The translations under genes and the position numbers were made by a program. 41,130 bases of DNA from a virus: IMG/VR virus record IMGVR_UViG_3300028391_000007, positions 1 through 41,130 of that record. The stretch is one strand, 5' to 3'. Below the pieces are notes generated by a model. It ran no database searches, was not told where the DNA came from, and was given only the letters and a program-made list of their open reading frames with translations. This document shows, one piece after another, positions 23,430 to 31,417 of this stretch (position 1 is the stretch's first letter; every line of letters starts with the position of its first letter).

Positions 23430-24475
23430 TGAAAGGACTCTACAAAGATATCCTCAACGAAGTGAGTGAGGAACATAAGACTAATCATCTTCGAGAAAGG
23501 AATAGTAGGGTTTTAATTATTGATGGACTAAACACCTTCATCCGAAGTTGGACAACCAACCCCACAATGAATGAGGATGGTGACCATACGGGTGGGGTGA
23601 TTGGCTCCCTCAAATCTATTGGATACCAAATTAGAGAATTCAATCCAACCCGATGTATTGTAACTTTTGATGGTAAAGATGGTTCCAAATCCAGAAAGAA
23701 AATCCACGAAGGATATAAAGCTGGTAGAGAAAAGAACCGATTTAGAGTAAACCGTCAATATCAAGGTATGATGGATGAGGAAGAGGAGAGATTATCTATG
23801 AAACAACAATTTGTTTGGTTAAATGATATATTAGATTATCTTCCAGTATCAACAATGATTTATGATGGTATTGAAGCAGATGATACAATCGCATATTTAA
23901 CTAAACATAATGAATCAGATTTAGGTAATGAAGTTGTTATTGTTTCAACTGATAAAGATTTTCTTCAATTGGTTTCTGATAAAGTAAAGGTATTCTCACC
24001 AACTAAAAAGAAATTATACAATAGACAGATGGTATTTGATGAGTATGGTATTTGGCCTGAAAATCTTTTATTATATAGAACATTGGATGGTGATAAATCA
24101 GATAACATACCAGGCATCAGAGGATGTGGTATTAAAACTCTTTTAAAGAGGTTTCCTGAACTTTCTGAGGATAGAAAGATAACACATGAGGAATTCTTTC
24201 AAATGTGTGAGGAGAAGCAAGGTAAAATCAAATTATATGATGATATCTTAAAATCAAAAGACCAACTTCTTATGAATAAAAGGTTGATGGAGTTAGATGA
24301 ACCCCATATCCCAACAAATCAGAAGTTGAAAATCTTAGATAGATTCAATGAGAATGATATTGAATTTAAGAAGTTAGATTTCCTTAGAGTAGGTCAGAAA
24401 TATAAGGTACTCCAAAATTGGAGAGACATTAACGATTGGTTACATTCAACCTTTCATAATATTATTACAAAATAA
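23429..24475 (+). CDS. rnh: RNase H / 5'-3' flap exonuclease (T4 Rnh-like)
   Basis: 348 residues (T4 RNase H: 305). FEN-family acidic motifs appear in order: RVLIIDGLNTFIRSW, VTFDGKDGSKSRKKIHEGYK, GIEADDTIAYL, VSTDKDFLQLV, and the helix-hairpin-helix entry LDGDKSDNIPGIRGCGIKTL. It removes RNA primers and flaps during lagging-strand synthesis. An N-terminal extension of about 25 residues before the first motif carries ILNEVSEEHKTNH. A host-type promoter follows immediately after its stop, separating it from the helicase gene. Confidence 0.92.
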   Translation: MKGLYKDILNEVSEEHKTNHLRERNSRVLIIDGLNTFIRSWTTNPTMNEDGDHTGGVIGSLKSIGYQIREFNPTRCIVTFDGKDGSKSRKKIHEGYKAGREKNRFRVNRQYQGMMDEEEERLSMKQQFVWLNDILDYLPVSTMIYDGIEADDTIAYLTKHNESDLGNEVVIVSTDKDFLQLVSDKVKVFSPTKKKLYNRQMVFDEYGIWPENLLLYRTLDGDKSDNIPGIRGCGIKTLLKRFPELSEDRKITHEEFFQMCEEKQGKIKLYDDILKSKDQLLMNKRLMELDEPHIPTNQKLKILDRFNENDIEFKKLDFLRVGQKYKVLQNWRDINDWLHSTFHNIITK

Positions 24476-24476
24476 A

Positions 24477-24508
24477 TTAGGTTTATTCAAATATTTTTCT
24501 TATATTTG
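24477..24508 (+). promoter_or_regulatory. Bacteroidetes-type promoter for the replicative helicase
   Basis: TTAG (24477-24480; one base off TTTG), 20-base spacer, TATATTTG 24501-24508, 20 bases before the start codon. The 22 bases 24488-24509 are identical to those in the promoter before the family-A polymerase-like gene. Confidence 0.75.
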
Positions 24509-24528
24509 TAAATCAAATTAGGTTATAG

Positions 24529-25887
24529 ATGCAGAACATAGATACTCTTTCCAAATACGGGCAATCATTTCAAACAAAGGTTTTATCATCTTTGATTACT
24601 GATGTTCGTTTATTGGATACTCTTAGTGAGATTATACATCCAAAGTTTTTTGAAGCTGAAGCAAACAAATGGATAGCAGAAGAGATAATTACTTATTACG
24701 ATGAGTTTAAGAAATCTCCAACGTTAGATGTTTTCAAATCAGAAGTTTCAAAGTTAGAAGATAGAGGGTTTCAGAAAAGTATAGTAGAGCAACTAAAATC
24801 AGTATTCACCAAAGTTGGTGATTCTGACTTAGATTATGTAAAGAAAGAGTTTTCTTCGTTTTGTATCAACCAAAACCTAAAACAAGCTATCGTTAGTTCA
24901 GTTGATTTACTAAAAGCTGGTAACTATGATAGAATCAAAGATTTAGTAGATAAGGCAATGAAGGTAGGAGTGGATTCAGATATGGGACACGATTACCTTT
25001 TAGATTTTGAAGAAAGAACTAATGAAGTTGATAGAAGTACAGTTCCAACTGGTTGGGATTGTATTAATGAACTTATGGATGGTGGTTTGGGACCTGGCGA
25101 ATTAGGAGTAGCAGTAGCACCTTCTGGTGTTGGTAAAACTTGGGTACTATGTGCATTAGGAGCAGCAGCTGTTAAGCAAGGATTAAATGTAGTACATTAC
25201 TCTTTGGAATTATCAGAACATTATGTGGGACAGAGATACGATACTGTATTTACACAAATCCCATCAACTGATGTGAAGGAAAAGAAAGAAGTAGTATTAG
25301 AGAAAATCAATAGATTGAGTGGAAAACTTCTTATTAAGTATTTCCCACCTAAAGGTATATCTGCTAAAAAATTAGAATCCCATATTGAGAAGATGACAGC
25401 AGCAGGAAATAAACCTGATTTGATAATTATTGACTATGCTGATTTGTTATTATCTCACACTAATAAATCTGATTCAACTTATGGTGAGCAAGGTGGAGTT
25501 TACATTGAGTTGAGAGGTATTAGTGGTGAATTGGGTATTCCTATTTGGACAGCATCCCAAACCAATCGTTCAGCAATTGATTCTGAAGTTATTGAAGCTG
25601 ATAAAGTAGCAGATTCTTACGCTAAAGTAATGAACGCAGATTTCATTATGAGTATCAGTAGAAAAGCTAAAGATAAATTAAACAATACTGCAAGGTTCCA
25701 TATTATGAAAAATAGATTTGGACCTGATGGTATTACCTTCCCTTCTAAAATGGATACAAATACTGGATTCATTGAGGTGTATGATGGTAACTCTTCAGAT
25801 GGAATCATCACACAAAAAGAATCTGCTAATGGAGAGCAGATGGAAAAAAAGTTACTCCATAAAAAATATGTAGAGAATTTTGGATAG
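24529..25887 (+). CDS. 41: Replicative DNA helicase (T4 gp41, DnaB family)
   Basis: 452 residues (T4 gp41: 475). The N-terminal helical domain (1-150) is followed by the RecA-fold motor: PTGWDCINELMDGGLGPGE, Walker A APSGVGKT (197-204), VVHYSLELSEHYVGQRYD, Walker B LIIIDYADLLLS, and IPIWTASQTNRSA (motif H3). It forms the hexamer that unwinds the fork ahead of gp43. No primase (gp61) gene is in the window. Its transcript ends at the strong hairpin at 26027-26056. Confidence 0.92.
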   Translation: MQNIDTLSKYGQSFQTKVLSSLITDVRLLDTLSEIIHPKFFEAEANKWIAEEIITYYDEFKKSPTLDVFKSEVSKLEDRGFQKSIVEQLKSVFTKVGDSDLDYVKKEFSSFCINQNLKQAIVSSVDLLKAGNYDRIKDLVDKAMKVGVDSDMGHDYLLDFEERTNEVDRSTVPTGWDCINELMDGGLGPGELGVAVAPSGVGKTWVLCALGAAAVKQGLNVVHYSLELSEHYVGQRYDTVFTQIPSTDVKEKKEVVLEKINRLSGKLLIKYFPPKGISAKKLESHIEKMTAAGNKPDLIIIDYADLLLSHTNKSDSTYGEQGGVYIELRGISGELGIPIWTASQTNRSAIDSEVIEADKVADSYAKVMNADFIMSISRKAKDKLNNTARFHIMKNRFGPDGITFPSKMDTNTGFIEVYDGNSSDGIITQKESANGEQMEKKLLHKKYVENFG

Positions 25888-26026
25888 TACTATCAAAATT
25901 GGTAAACTCTATAAAAAATATTTTAACAGTCAATTTAAAAGTTGATTAAAAAATATCAAAAACAAAAAAGTACTAAAAATCATATTGGAAATATATTTTT
26001 TTTCAATATATACAATAGTTATAAAC

Positions 26027-26056
26027 ACCGAACAACATTCGAGTGTTCGGTTTTTT
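26027..26056 (+). terminator. Rho-independent terminator after helicase gene
   Basis: An 8-bp stem ACCGAACA / TGTTCGGT (26027-26034 with 26044-26051) followed by T6. The 199-base gap 25888-26086 also has an AT-only-type hairpin at 25982-26009, but no promoter I can name. Confidence 0.9.
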
Positions 26057-26086
26057 AATTTAATTAATTTATAAAAAATAAAATTT

Positions 26087-26257
26087 ATGGCAAATTCACA
26101 ACAAATTTTCGAAGAAATCACAGAACTATTTTCTCAGTTTGAGGAAAATCACAACTCACCAACTAAAGCTGGTAAATCAAGAGCTAGAAAAGCAATTGGT
26201 GAAATCAAAAAATTAGTAACTGATTATAGAAAAGCATCTGTAGAAGAAAATAAGTAA
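26087..26257 (+). CDS. Histone H1/Hc1-like small basic protein (56 aa)
   Basis: A 56-residue ORF, starting MANSQQIFEEITELF and containing KAGKSRARKAIGEIKKL before a DYRKASVEENK end. This closely follows the short Hc1-like histones found across Bacteroidetes (an N-terminal acidic helix, then K-A-G-[TK]-x-[AG]-R-K-A-hx-E-I-K-K-L). Those proteins bind DNA and compact the chromosome. The start at 26087 follows an AAATTT leader after the terminator, so this gene opens a new unit. Its stop codon lies 5 bases before the SET-domain gene, which makes a functional pair plausible. A role in packaging or silencing DNA is inference. Confidence 0.7.
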   Translation: MANSQQIFEEITELFSQFEENHNSPTKAGKSRARKAIGEIKKLVTDYRKASVEENK

Positions 26258-26262
26258 TTAGA

Positions 26263-26673
26263 ATGGAAGTTCTTGAATATCTCAAACATCATTTAAAAAC
26301 AGACATTGCACCATCTCCAATACATGGAATTGGTACATTTGCACTAACTGATATTAAAGTTGGTGAGCCGGTTTTTATGTTATGGCCTAACGAAAGTAGA
26401 GTTTATACGATTGATAGAAGTGAGTTTGAAGAACTTCCAGACTTTACTAAAAGGTTAATTCTAAAATCGTATCTGAATAAATCAGATTATCCTCTCGTTT
26501 GGTTTAGATTATTTAGGGATTGTTATTTTAATTTAGCAAACCCATTAGTTTATACAAATACAGCTGAAAAAGATGGTAACTTTGATTCGATGAAACGGGT
26601 AGCAGTAAAACCGATAAAAGCAGGTGAAGAGATTTTAGGTAATTATAAATTAGAAGATACAATATTAAAATGA
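26263..26673 (+). CDS. SET-domain protein (putative protein lysine methyltransferase)
   Basis: 136 residues, the size of minimal viral SET enzymes. IHGIGTFALTDIKVGEPVF (20-38) matches the N-terminal SET motif; FNLANPLVYTN (89-99) matches the N-H/L-x-x-x-N cofactor region; and AVKPIKAGEEILGNYKLED (114-132) matches the GEEL-x-Y-x-Y motif that closes the active site. SET enzymes transfer methyl groups from S-adenosylmethionine to lysines. The directly preceding gene encodes a Lys-rich Hc1-like histone, an obvious candidate substrate; a chlamydial SET protein is reported to methylate Hc1. The last base pair step overlaps mazG (ATGA). Confidence 0.75.
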   Translation: MEVLEYLKHHLKTDIAPSPIHGIGTFALTDIKVGEPVFMLWPNESRVYTIDRSEFEELPDFTKRLILKSYLNKSDYPLVWFRLFRDCYFNLANPLVYTNTAEKDGNFDSMKRVAVKPIKAGEEILGNYKLEDTILK

Positions 26674-26981
26674 CATTTGATGAATTGATTAATAACATCA
26701 CCCAATGGGCTGATGATAAGGGAATACTTGTTTCTGATAATATCCCACAACAAACTATGAAAGTTATGGAAGAGTTGGGAGAAACGGCAGGAGCAATTTT
26801 AAAACATAAAAAAACAGATGAGGTTATCGATGGAATCGGAGATATCCTTGTTACAGTTATAATTTTAAGTAAACAATTAGGGTTAGACCCAACCGAATGT
26901 TTGGAATCAGCATGGAATGAAATCAAAGATAGGAAAGGTAAAACAGTAAACGGCACATTTATTAAAGAAGAAGAACTATGA
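26670..26981 (+). CDS. mazG: MazG-like nucleoside triphosphate pyrophosphohydrolase
   Basis: 103 residues. The Mg-binding pattern is clear: KVMEELGETAGAIL (E34, E35, E38) and EVIDGIGDILVTVIIL (E51, D54, D58), the EExxE...ExxD signature of MazG/all-alpha NTP pyrophosphohydrolases. Such phage enzymes hydrolyse (d)NTPs or possibly (p)ppGpp, and could prune unwanted nucleotides or damp the stringent response. Its start overlaps the SET stop (ATGA), and its stop overlaps the nrdB start in the same way, placing it within a nucleotide-metabolism operon. Confidence 0.85.
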   Translation: MTFDELINNITQWADDKGILVSDNIPQQTMKVMEELGETAGAILKHKKTDEVIDGIGDILVTVIILSKQLGLDPTECLESAWNEIKDRKGKTVNGTFIKEEEL

Positions 26982-28255
26982 GTAACTTTGTAGATACAAC
27001 AGCGGAAAACGTAAGATTCGTAATTAAGAGAAATGGTGAAAAAGTTTCATTTGAATTAAGTAAAATGAAAAGTGCAATTACCAAAGCTATGGAAAGCATC
27101 GATAAGGTAGATGTAGAAATGGTTGAAAAGATTGCAAGAAGTAGTGAAATAACTATTTATAGAAATCCAAATCATATCCCTCATGTAGATGAGATTCACG
27201 ATATAGTGGAAAATAAACTGATGGATAGTGGTTTGAATGATGTAGCAAAAGAATACATCATCTATCGTTCAAAAAATAAACCAAATATCTTTAAGAAAAG
27301 AGTAAATCTTAAACCTTACGAATATCCTCAGTTAGTAGAATACGTTGATGCTATTAGACACTCATATTGGGTTCATACTGAGTTCAACTTTACATCAGAT
27401 GTTCAAGACTTCAAAGTTCACTTGAACGAAAAAGAAAGAACTGCAGTACAAAGAGCTATGTTAGCAATCTCACAAATTGAAATCGCTGTTAAATCATTTT
27501 GGGGAGATATCTACAAAAAAATGCCAAAACCTGAGATTGGAGCAGTTGGTGCAACTTTCGCTGAATCGGAAGTTAGACATGCTGATGCATATTCCAACCT
27601 AATTCAAGTATTAGGATTAAACTCAGAGTTTGAAAATCTTTTACAGGTACCAGGTATCAGAAAAAGAATTAAATATTTAGATAAAACAATGAATGCTAGT
27701 AGGGCAATTGAAAACAAAGATTACTTTGAATCAGTTGTTTTATTTTCTATGTTTATCGAAAATGTATCGTTGTTTTCACAATTTTTAGTTATTATGTCTT
27801 TCAACAAATATAAGAATGTATTGAAAGGTATGAGTAATGCAGTTGAGGCAACATCAAAAGAAGAAAAGATTCATGCAGAATTTGGATTTGATTTAGTAAA
27901 TACAATCAAACAAGAAAACCCATCTTGGTGGACTGATGAATTAAAAGAAGATTTAGTTGATGCAACTTTAGATGCTTATGATGCAGAAGCAGATATTGTT
28001 GAGTGGATATTTGAAAAAGGAGATTTAGATTTCCTTACTAAAGAACAAACTTTAGAATTCATTAAACATAGATTCAACGAATCATTGAACGCTATTGGAA
28101 TCGATAGTGTATTTAGTGTAGATGAAAAATCATTAGAAACTACTGAGTGGTTTGATGATGAAATTCTAACTACAAAACATACCGATTTCTTTAACAAACG
28201 AAGTATTAATTATAGTAAAAAGCAAAAGTCAATTACGGAAGATGACTTATTTTAA
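26978..28255 (+). CDS. nrdB: Ribonucleotide reductase beta subunit with N-terminal ATP-cone
   Basis: 425 residues. Residues about 12-100 form an ATP-cone (FVIKRNGEKVSFELSKMKSA ... VDEIHDIVENKLMDSG ... KEYIIYRSK), a regulatory domain normally on the alpha subunit. The di-metal core follows: acidic D141/D144 region, E198-x-x-H201 with Tyr205 at the radical-Tyr position (EVRHADAY), E261, and E296-x-x-H299 (EEKIH). The C-terminal ITEDDLF tail would dock to NrdA. The beta subunit supplies the oxidant for NrdA; the ATP-cone probably switches activity by oligomerisation in response to dATP, as shown for the flavobacterium Leeuwenhoekiella blandensis. Its start overlaps mazG; nrdA follows 18 bases later. 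Confidence 0.92.
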   Translation: MSNFVDTTAENVRFVIKRNGEKVSFELSKMKSAITKAMESIDKVDVEMVEKIARSSEITIYRNPNHIPHVDEIHDIVENKLMDSGLNDVAKEYIIYRSKNKPNIFKKRVNLKPYEYPQLVEYVDAIRHSYWVHTEFNFTSDVQDFKVHLNEKERTAVQRAMLAISQIEIAVKSFWGDIYKKMPKPEIGAVGATFAESEVRHADAYSNLIQVLGLNSEFENLLQVPGIRKRIKYLDKTMNASRAIENKDYFESVVLFSMFIENVSLFSQFLVIMSFNKYKNVLKGMSNAVEATSKEEKIHAEFGFDLVNTIKQENPSWWTDELKEDLVDATLDAYDAEADIVEWIFEKGDLDFLTKEQTLEFIKHRFNESLNAIGIDSVFSVDEKSLETTEWFDDEILTTKHTDFFNKRSINYSKKQKSITEDDLF

Positions 28256-28273
28256 ACAGTTATAGATAAAATT

Positions 28274-29980
28274 ATGAACGATAGACAACCCTTTGAGTGG
28301 ATTAATGAGGAATCCATTACCTTTCTTAGAAGAGGATACCTAAGTGAAGGAGAAGAACCCTTAGAAAGAATTAAAATTATTGCAGACCATGCTGAGAAAC
28401 TATTAGGAATCGATGGATTCGCTGATAAGTTTTATGGATATATGAGTAAAGGATGGTATTCCTTATCATCACCAGTTTGGGCAAACTTTGGAAAAAAGAG
28501 AGGTTTACCTGTAAGTTGTTTTGGTTCAAATGTTGCTGACAATATTGAATCAATTCTTTTTACACAAGCTGAAGTTGGTGAAATGAGTAAAATGGGAGGT
28601 GGTACTTCTGGTTACTTTGGAAACCTAAGAGGTAGAGGAGCACCAATTACTGATAATGGTCATGCACCAGGCGCTGTTCACTTTATGAACTTATTCCAAA
28701 GTGTTGTTGATAATATTTCACAAGGTTCAACTCGAAGAGGTAGATTCTCACCTTACTTACCAATAGAACATCCAGATATTATGGAGTTCTTAGAAATTGG
28801 AACTGAAGGAGCTACAATCCAAGACTTAACTCATGCCGTAACTGTAACTGATGAGTTTATGGAATCTATGATTGCTGGTGATAAAGATAAAAGAGCTGCT
28901 TGGGCAAAGGTAATTCAAAGAAGAGGAGAAATAGGATATCCTTATATTATGTTCCACGATACTATGAACAAAAACACTGTTGATGTTTATAAAGAAAAGG
29001 GAGCAAAAATCTATAATTCAAATCTATGTTCAGAAATCGCTCTTCATAACTCAGAAGAAGAATCATTTGTATGTGTACTTTCTTCAATGAACGTACTACA
29101 TTATGATGAGTGGAAAGATACTGATGCAGTAGAAACTCTAACTTATTTCTTAGATGCAGTTGTAACTGAATTTTGTACTAAGATTGAAGCATATAGAGAT
29201 AATGGTACTATTGAAGGTAAAAGAGCTTTTATGTATATGGAAAAAGCTTACAACTTCGCTAAAAGACAAAGAGCATTAGGTTTAGGTGTTTTAGGATGGC
29301 ATTCACTTTTACAATCTAAAGGATTGGCATTCGATACTAAAGATAGTGCAAAATTAAATGTTGAAGTATTCAAACTAATCAAAGATAAATCATATAAAGC
29401 ATCCGAAGAGATGGCACAAAAATATGGTGAACCTGAATACTTAGTTGGATATGGTAGAAGAAACGTTACTCTTAATGCAGTAGCACCAACAACATCTTCA
29501 GCATTTATATTAGGACAAGTTTCACAATCAATTGAACCTATTTGGTCAAATTGTTATGTGAAGGATGTTGCCAAAATGAAGGTAACAATCAAAAACCCAG
29601 TTCTTCAAAAATTATTAGAAGAATTAGGAAAGGATACTAAATCAACTTGGGATAGTATCAAAAAAGCAGATGGTTCAGTACAACATTTGGAATTCTTAAC
29701 CGATGAACAAAAAGATGTATTTAGAACATTTGCAGAAATCAATCAAGCATCTATTATTAACCAAGCAGCAATCAGACAAGATTTCATTGACCAATCACAA
29801 TCATTGAATATAATGGTATCACCTGATATGCCAACTAAGGATATTAATAAGTTATTGATTGATGCATGGAAGTTAGGAGTTAAAACTCTTTACTACCAAC
29901 ATTCGATGAATTCAGCACAAGCGTTTGCTAGAAAGAAACTAAATCTTAACGATTTAGCATGTGTAGCTTGTGAAGGTTAA
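28274..29980 (+). CDS. nrdA: Ribonucleotide reductase alpha subunit, lacking ATP-cone
   Basis: 568 residues, well below the usual 700-850. The protein begins almost at the catalytic barrel and has no ATP-cone. Active-site residues are in place: PVSCFGSN (C82), NLCSEIA (N250, C252, E254), CVLSSMNV (C267), the radical-relay pair YY (540-541), and a C-terminal CVAC (563-566) that accepts electrons from thioredoxin. It reduces ribonucleoside diphosphates to deoxy forms for phage DNA synthesis. The overall-activity control missing here is carried on NrdB. A thioredoxin gene follows 23 bases downstream. Confidence 0.95.
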   Translation: MNDRQPFEWINEESITFLRRGYLSEGEEPLERIKIIADHAEKLLGIDGFADKFYGYMSKGWYSLSSPVWANFGKKRGLPVSCFGSNVADNIESILFTQAEVGEMSKMGGGTSGYFGNLRGRGAPITDNGHAPGAVHFMNLFQSVVDNISQGSTRRGRFSPYLPIEHPDIMEFLEIGTEGATIQDLTHAVTVTDEFMESMIAGDKDKRAAWAKVIQRRGEIGYPYIMFHDTMNKNTVDVYKEKGAKIYNSNLCSEIALHNSEEESFVCVLSSMNVLHYDEWKDTDAVETLTYFLDAVVTEFCTKIEAYRDNGTIEGKRAFMYMEKAYNFAKRQRALGLGVLGWHSLLQSKGLAFDTKDSAKLNVEVFKLIKDKSYKASEEMAQKYGEPEYLVGYGRRNVTLNAVAPTTSSAFILGQVSQSIEPIWSNCYVKDVAKMKVTIKNPVLQKLLEELGKDTKSTWDSIKKADGSVQHLEFLTDEQKDVFRTFAEINQASIINQAAIRQDFIDQSQSLNIMVSPDMPTKDINKLLIDAWKLGVKTLYYQHSMNSAQAFARKKLNLNDLACVACEG

Positions 29981-30003
29981 ATTAAAAATTAAATTATAAA
30001 GTT

Positions 30004-30267
30004 ATGGTAGAAATCAAAAAATTCGAAGCAGATTGGTGTGGTCCTTGTAGGATGTTAAAACCAACATTTGAAAAATTAGAAGAATCATTTGGAAATTCGG
30101 TAAAATTTTCGTATATTAACGTAGATGAAAACCAAGATGAAGCAGCTAAGTATTCAGTTCGTTCAATCCCAACAGTCATTATTGAAAAAAATGGGGAGAT
30201 TACTGAAAGACTTACAGGCGCACAATCAGAGTTAGCATATAAAAATGCGTTAAACGAATCTTTATAA
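30004..30267 (+). CDS. Thioredoxin
   Basis: 87 residues, a minimal thioredoxin: FEADWCGPCRMLKP with the redox pair C12/C15, YINVDENQDEAAKY, and the cis-Pro element RSIPTVII (P56). It most likely reduces NrdA (its neighbour) by disulfide exchange. It begins after an ATAAAGTT leader and ends 3 bases before the HTH gene, all in one operon. Confidence 0.92.
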   Translation: MVEIKKFEADWCGPCRMLKPTFEKLEESFGNSVKFSYINVDENQDEAAKYSVRSIPTVIIEKNGEITERLTGAQSELAYKNALNESL

Positions 30268-30270
30268 AGA

Positions 30271-30474
30271 ATGCCAATACTAAGGGGACAGACTCATCCT
30301 TCCGCAAAATTAACGGATGAGCAAGTTTTAAATATCAGAAAACTATGGAAAATGGGACACCGAAATGTTCGAGTTATGGCTCGTAACAATAAGTGTTCTT
30401 CAGCCAACATCATTAAGATTGTTAAGAATAAGACTTGGACACATTTGAATGAATTTTGGTCTGGTAGTTTATGA
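30271..30474 (+). CDS. Small HTH DNA-binding protein, homing-endonuclease-type recognition domain
   Basis: 67 residues with the pattern HPSAKLTDEQVLNIRKLW, then VRVMARNNKCSSANIIKIVK and NKTWTHL. This is the helix-turn-helix module usually found at the C-terminus of phage HNH homing endonucleases, but no nuclease domain is attached. It could be a regulator, or the remnant of an endonuclease. Its stop codon overlaps the start of the first Mom-like gene (ATGA at 30471-30474), so the two are translated together, hinting at a regulatory link. Confidence 0.7.
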   Translation: MPILRGQTHPSAKLTDEQVLNIRKLWKMGHRNVRVMARNNKCSSANIIKIVKNKTWTHLNEFWSGSL

Positions 30475-31238
30475 AAGAAGAAAAAACATATTGTGATACT
30501 TCTAAACTTTCTATACGTCTTATCACAAAATCAGTAGCTAAAGATATTATTGTAAACAATCATTATAGTGGATTGTGGACAAAGGTATCTTACGCAATTG
30601 GTTTGTTTACTTCGGATGTTGAAGAACATCCTTTTTTTGATAACGTAGAAGATAAACTAATTGGAGTAGCTTGTTATGGAGACCCGATTGGTAGAAGTGC
30701 TGGGCAATCTATTTCCCCTTTATTGGAAAGAACTGAAGTTTTAGAACTAACTAGATTATTTGTATTTGATGATTATGGTTCAAATATAGAGAGTTGGTTT
30801 TTAGGTCAAACATTTAATTGGTTAAGAGAGAACGTACCTCATATAAAAGGATTGATATCTTACTCAGACCCTAAAGAAGGTCATTGTGGTACGATTTACC
30901 AAGCAACTAATTGGTTGTATCAGGGTAATAAACTAAGGTTCAATGATAGTTGGGATTTCAAATGGGAAGAAGGTGGTGAATGGCACCACGGAAGAACTTC
31001 CTATGTAAAATTTGGAACAAATAATCCCAAAGAAATACAAAAAATAACATCATCTACATTTTGGATAAAGAAAAATCCAAGAAAACATAGATATGTGTAC
31101 ATTTTATCAAAAGGTGGGGAAAGAAGAAAGTTAATGAAGAACATTAAACACCCAATATTCCCTTATCCTAAAGAAAATGAAGAATTTGTGGAAGAAATTC
31201 ATAGAATGGACCCAATAAATTTGGAAATTACAAAATAA
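30471..31238 (+). CDS. Mom-like DNA-modification protein (GNAT fold), copy 1
   Basis: 255 residues. Motifs are an N-terminal AKDIIVNNHYSG (23-34), LIGVACYGDPIG (63-74), LELTRLFVFDDYGSN (91-105), and SYSDPKEGHCGTIYQATNW (130-148) with LYQG. This combination is the pattern of the Mom family ('adenine methylcarbamoylation' proteins of phage Mu and relatives), GNAT-fold enzymes that modify adenine to hide phage DNA from restriction. The C-terminal KHRYVYILSKGGERRKLMK is shared with the second copy at 31405. It lies at the end of the nrd operon, translationally coupled to the HTH gene. The substrate and exact modification cannot be read from sequence. Confidence 0.65.
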   Translation: MKEEKTYCDTSKLSIRLITKSVAKDIIVNNHYSGLWTKVSYAIGLFTSDVEEHPFFDNVEDKLIGVACYGDPIGRSAGQSISPLLERTEVLELTRLFVFDDYGSNIESWFLGQTFNWLRENVPHIKGLISYSDPKEGHCGTIYQATNWLYQGNKLRFNDSWDFKWEEGGEWHHGRTSYVKFGTNNPKEIQKITSSTFWIKKNPRKHRYVYILSKGGERRKLMKNIKHPIFPYPKENEEFVEEIHRMDPINLEITK

Positions 31239-31251
31239 TTTATTATATTAG
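31220..31251 (+). promoter_or_regulatory. Bacteroidetes-type promoter between the two Mom-like genes
   Basis: TTTG 31220-31223, 20-base spacer, TATATTAG 31244-31251 (one base off consensus). It begins inside the 3' end of the first Mom-like gene, and the 52-aa ORF starts only 7 bases after it, implying a leaderless or near-leaderless mRNA. Confidence 0.65.
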
Positions 31252-31258
31252 TAAAATT

Positions 31259-31417
31259 ATGACAGAAGAAAGAGAAATAGAAGAAATTCTAATGGAATCT
31301 CACTCATTTGGGTTGAGAAACGAAGTGATGAAAACTGCTTCTGAAATTATGGGTAATAATCCTAAGATAAGAAGAGTAGATGCGTATCACCAAGCTTTTA
31401 AAGAATGGGTAAAGTAG
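31259..31417 (+). CDS. Small acidic ORF upstream of second Mom-like gene (52 aa)
   Basis: A 52-residue ORF (MTEEREIEEILMESHSFGLR ... RRVDAYHQAFKEWVK), mostly acidic and helical with a short basic part in the middle. It starts right after a promoter and overlaps the second Mom-like gene by 13 bases in another frame, so translation is likely coupled. No family was recognised. A regulator or partner of the Mom-like protein is possible; in phage Mu, mom is preceded by the small overlapping gene com, which controls its translation. No Com-type zinc motif (Cys) is visible here. Confidence 0.55.
   Translation: MTEEREIEEILMESHSFGLRNEVMKTASEIMGNNPKIRRVDAYHQAFKEWVK

Noticed and set aside
25982-26009. 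AT-rich hairpin (ATATTGGAAA with TTTTCAATAT) as terminator or regulatory element
   Set aside because: A stem of almost only A-T pairs arises easily in this DNA; the stronger GC-containing terminator follows at 26027.
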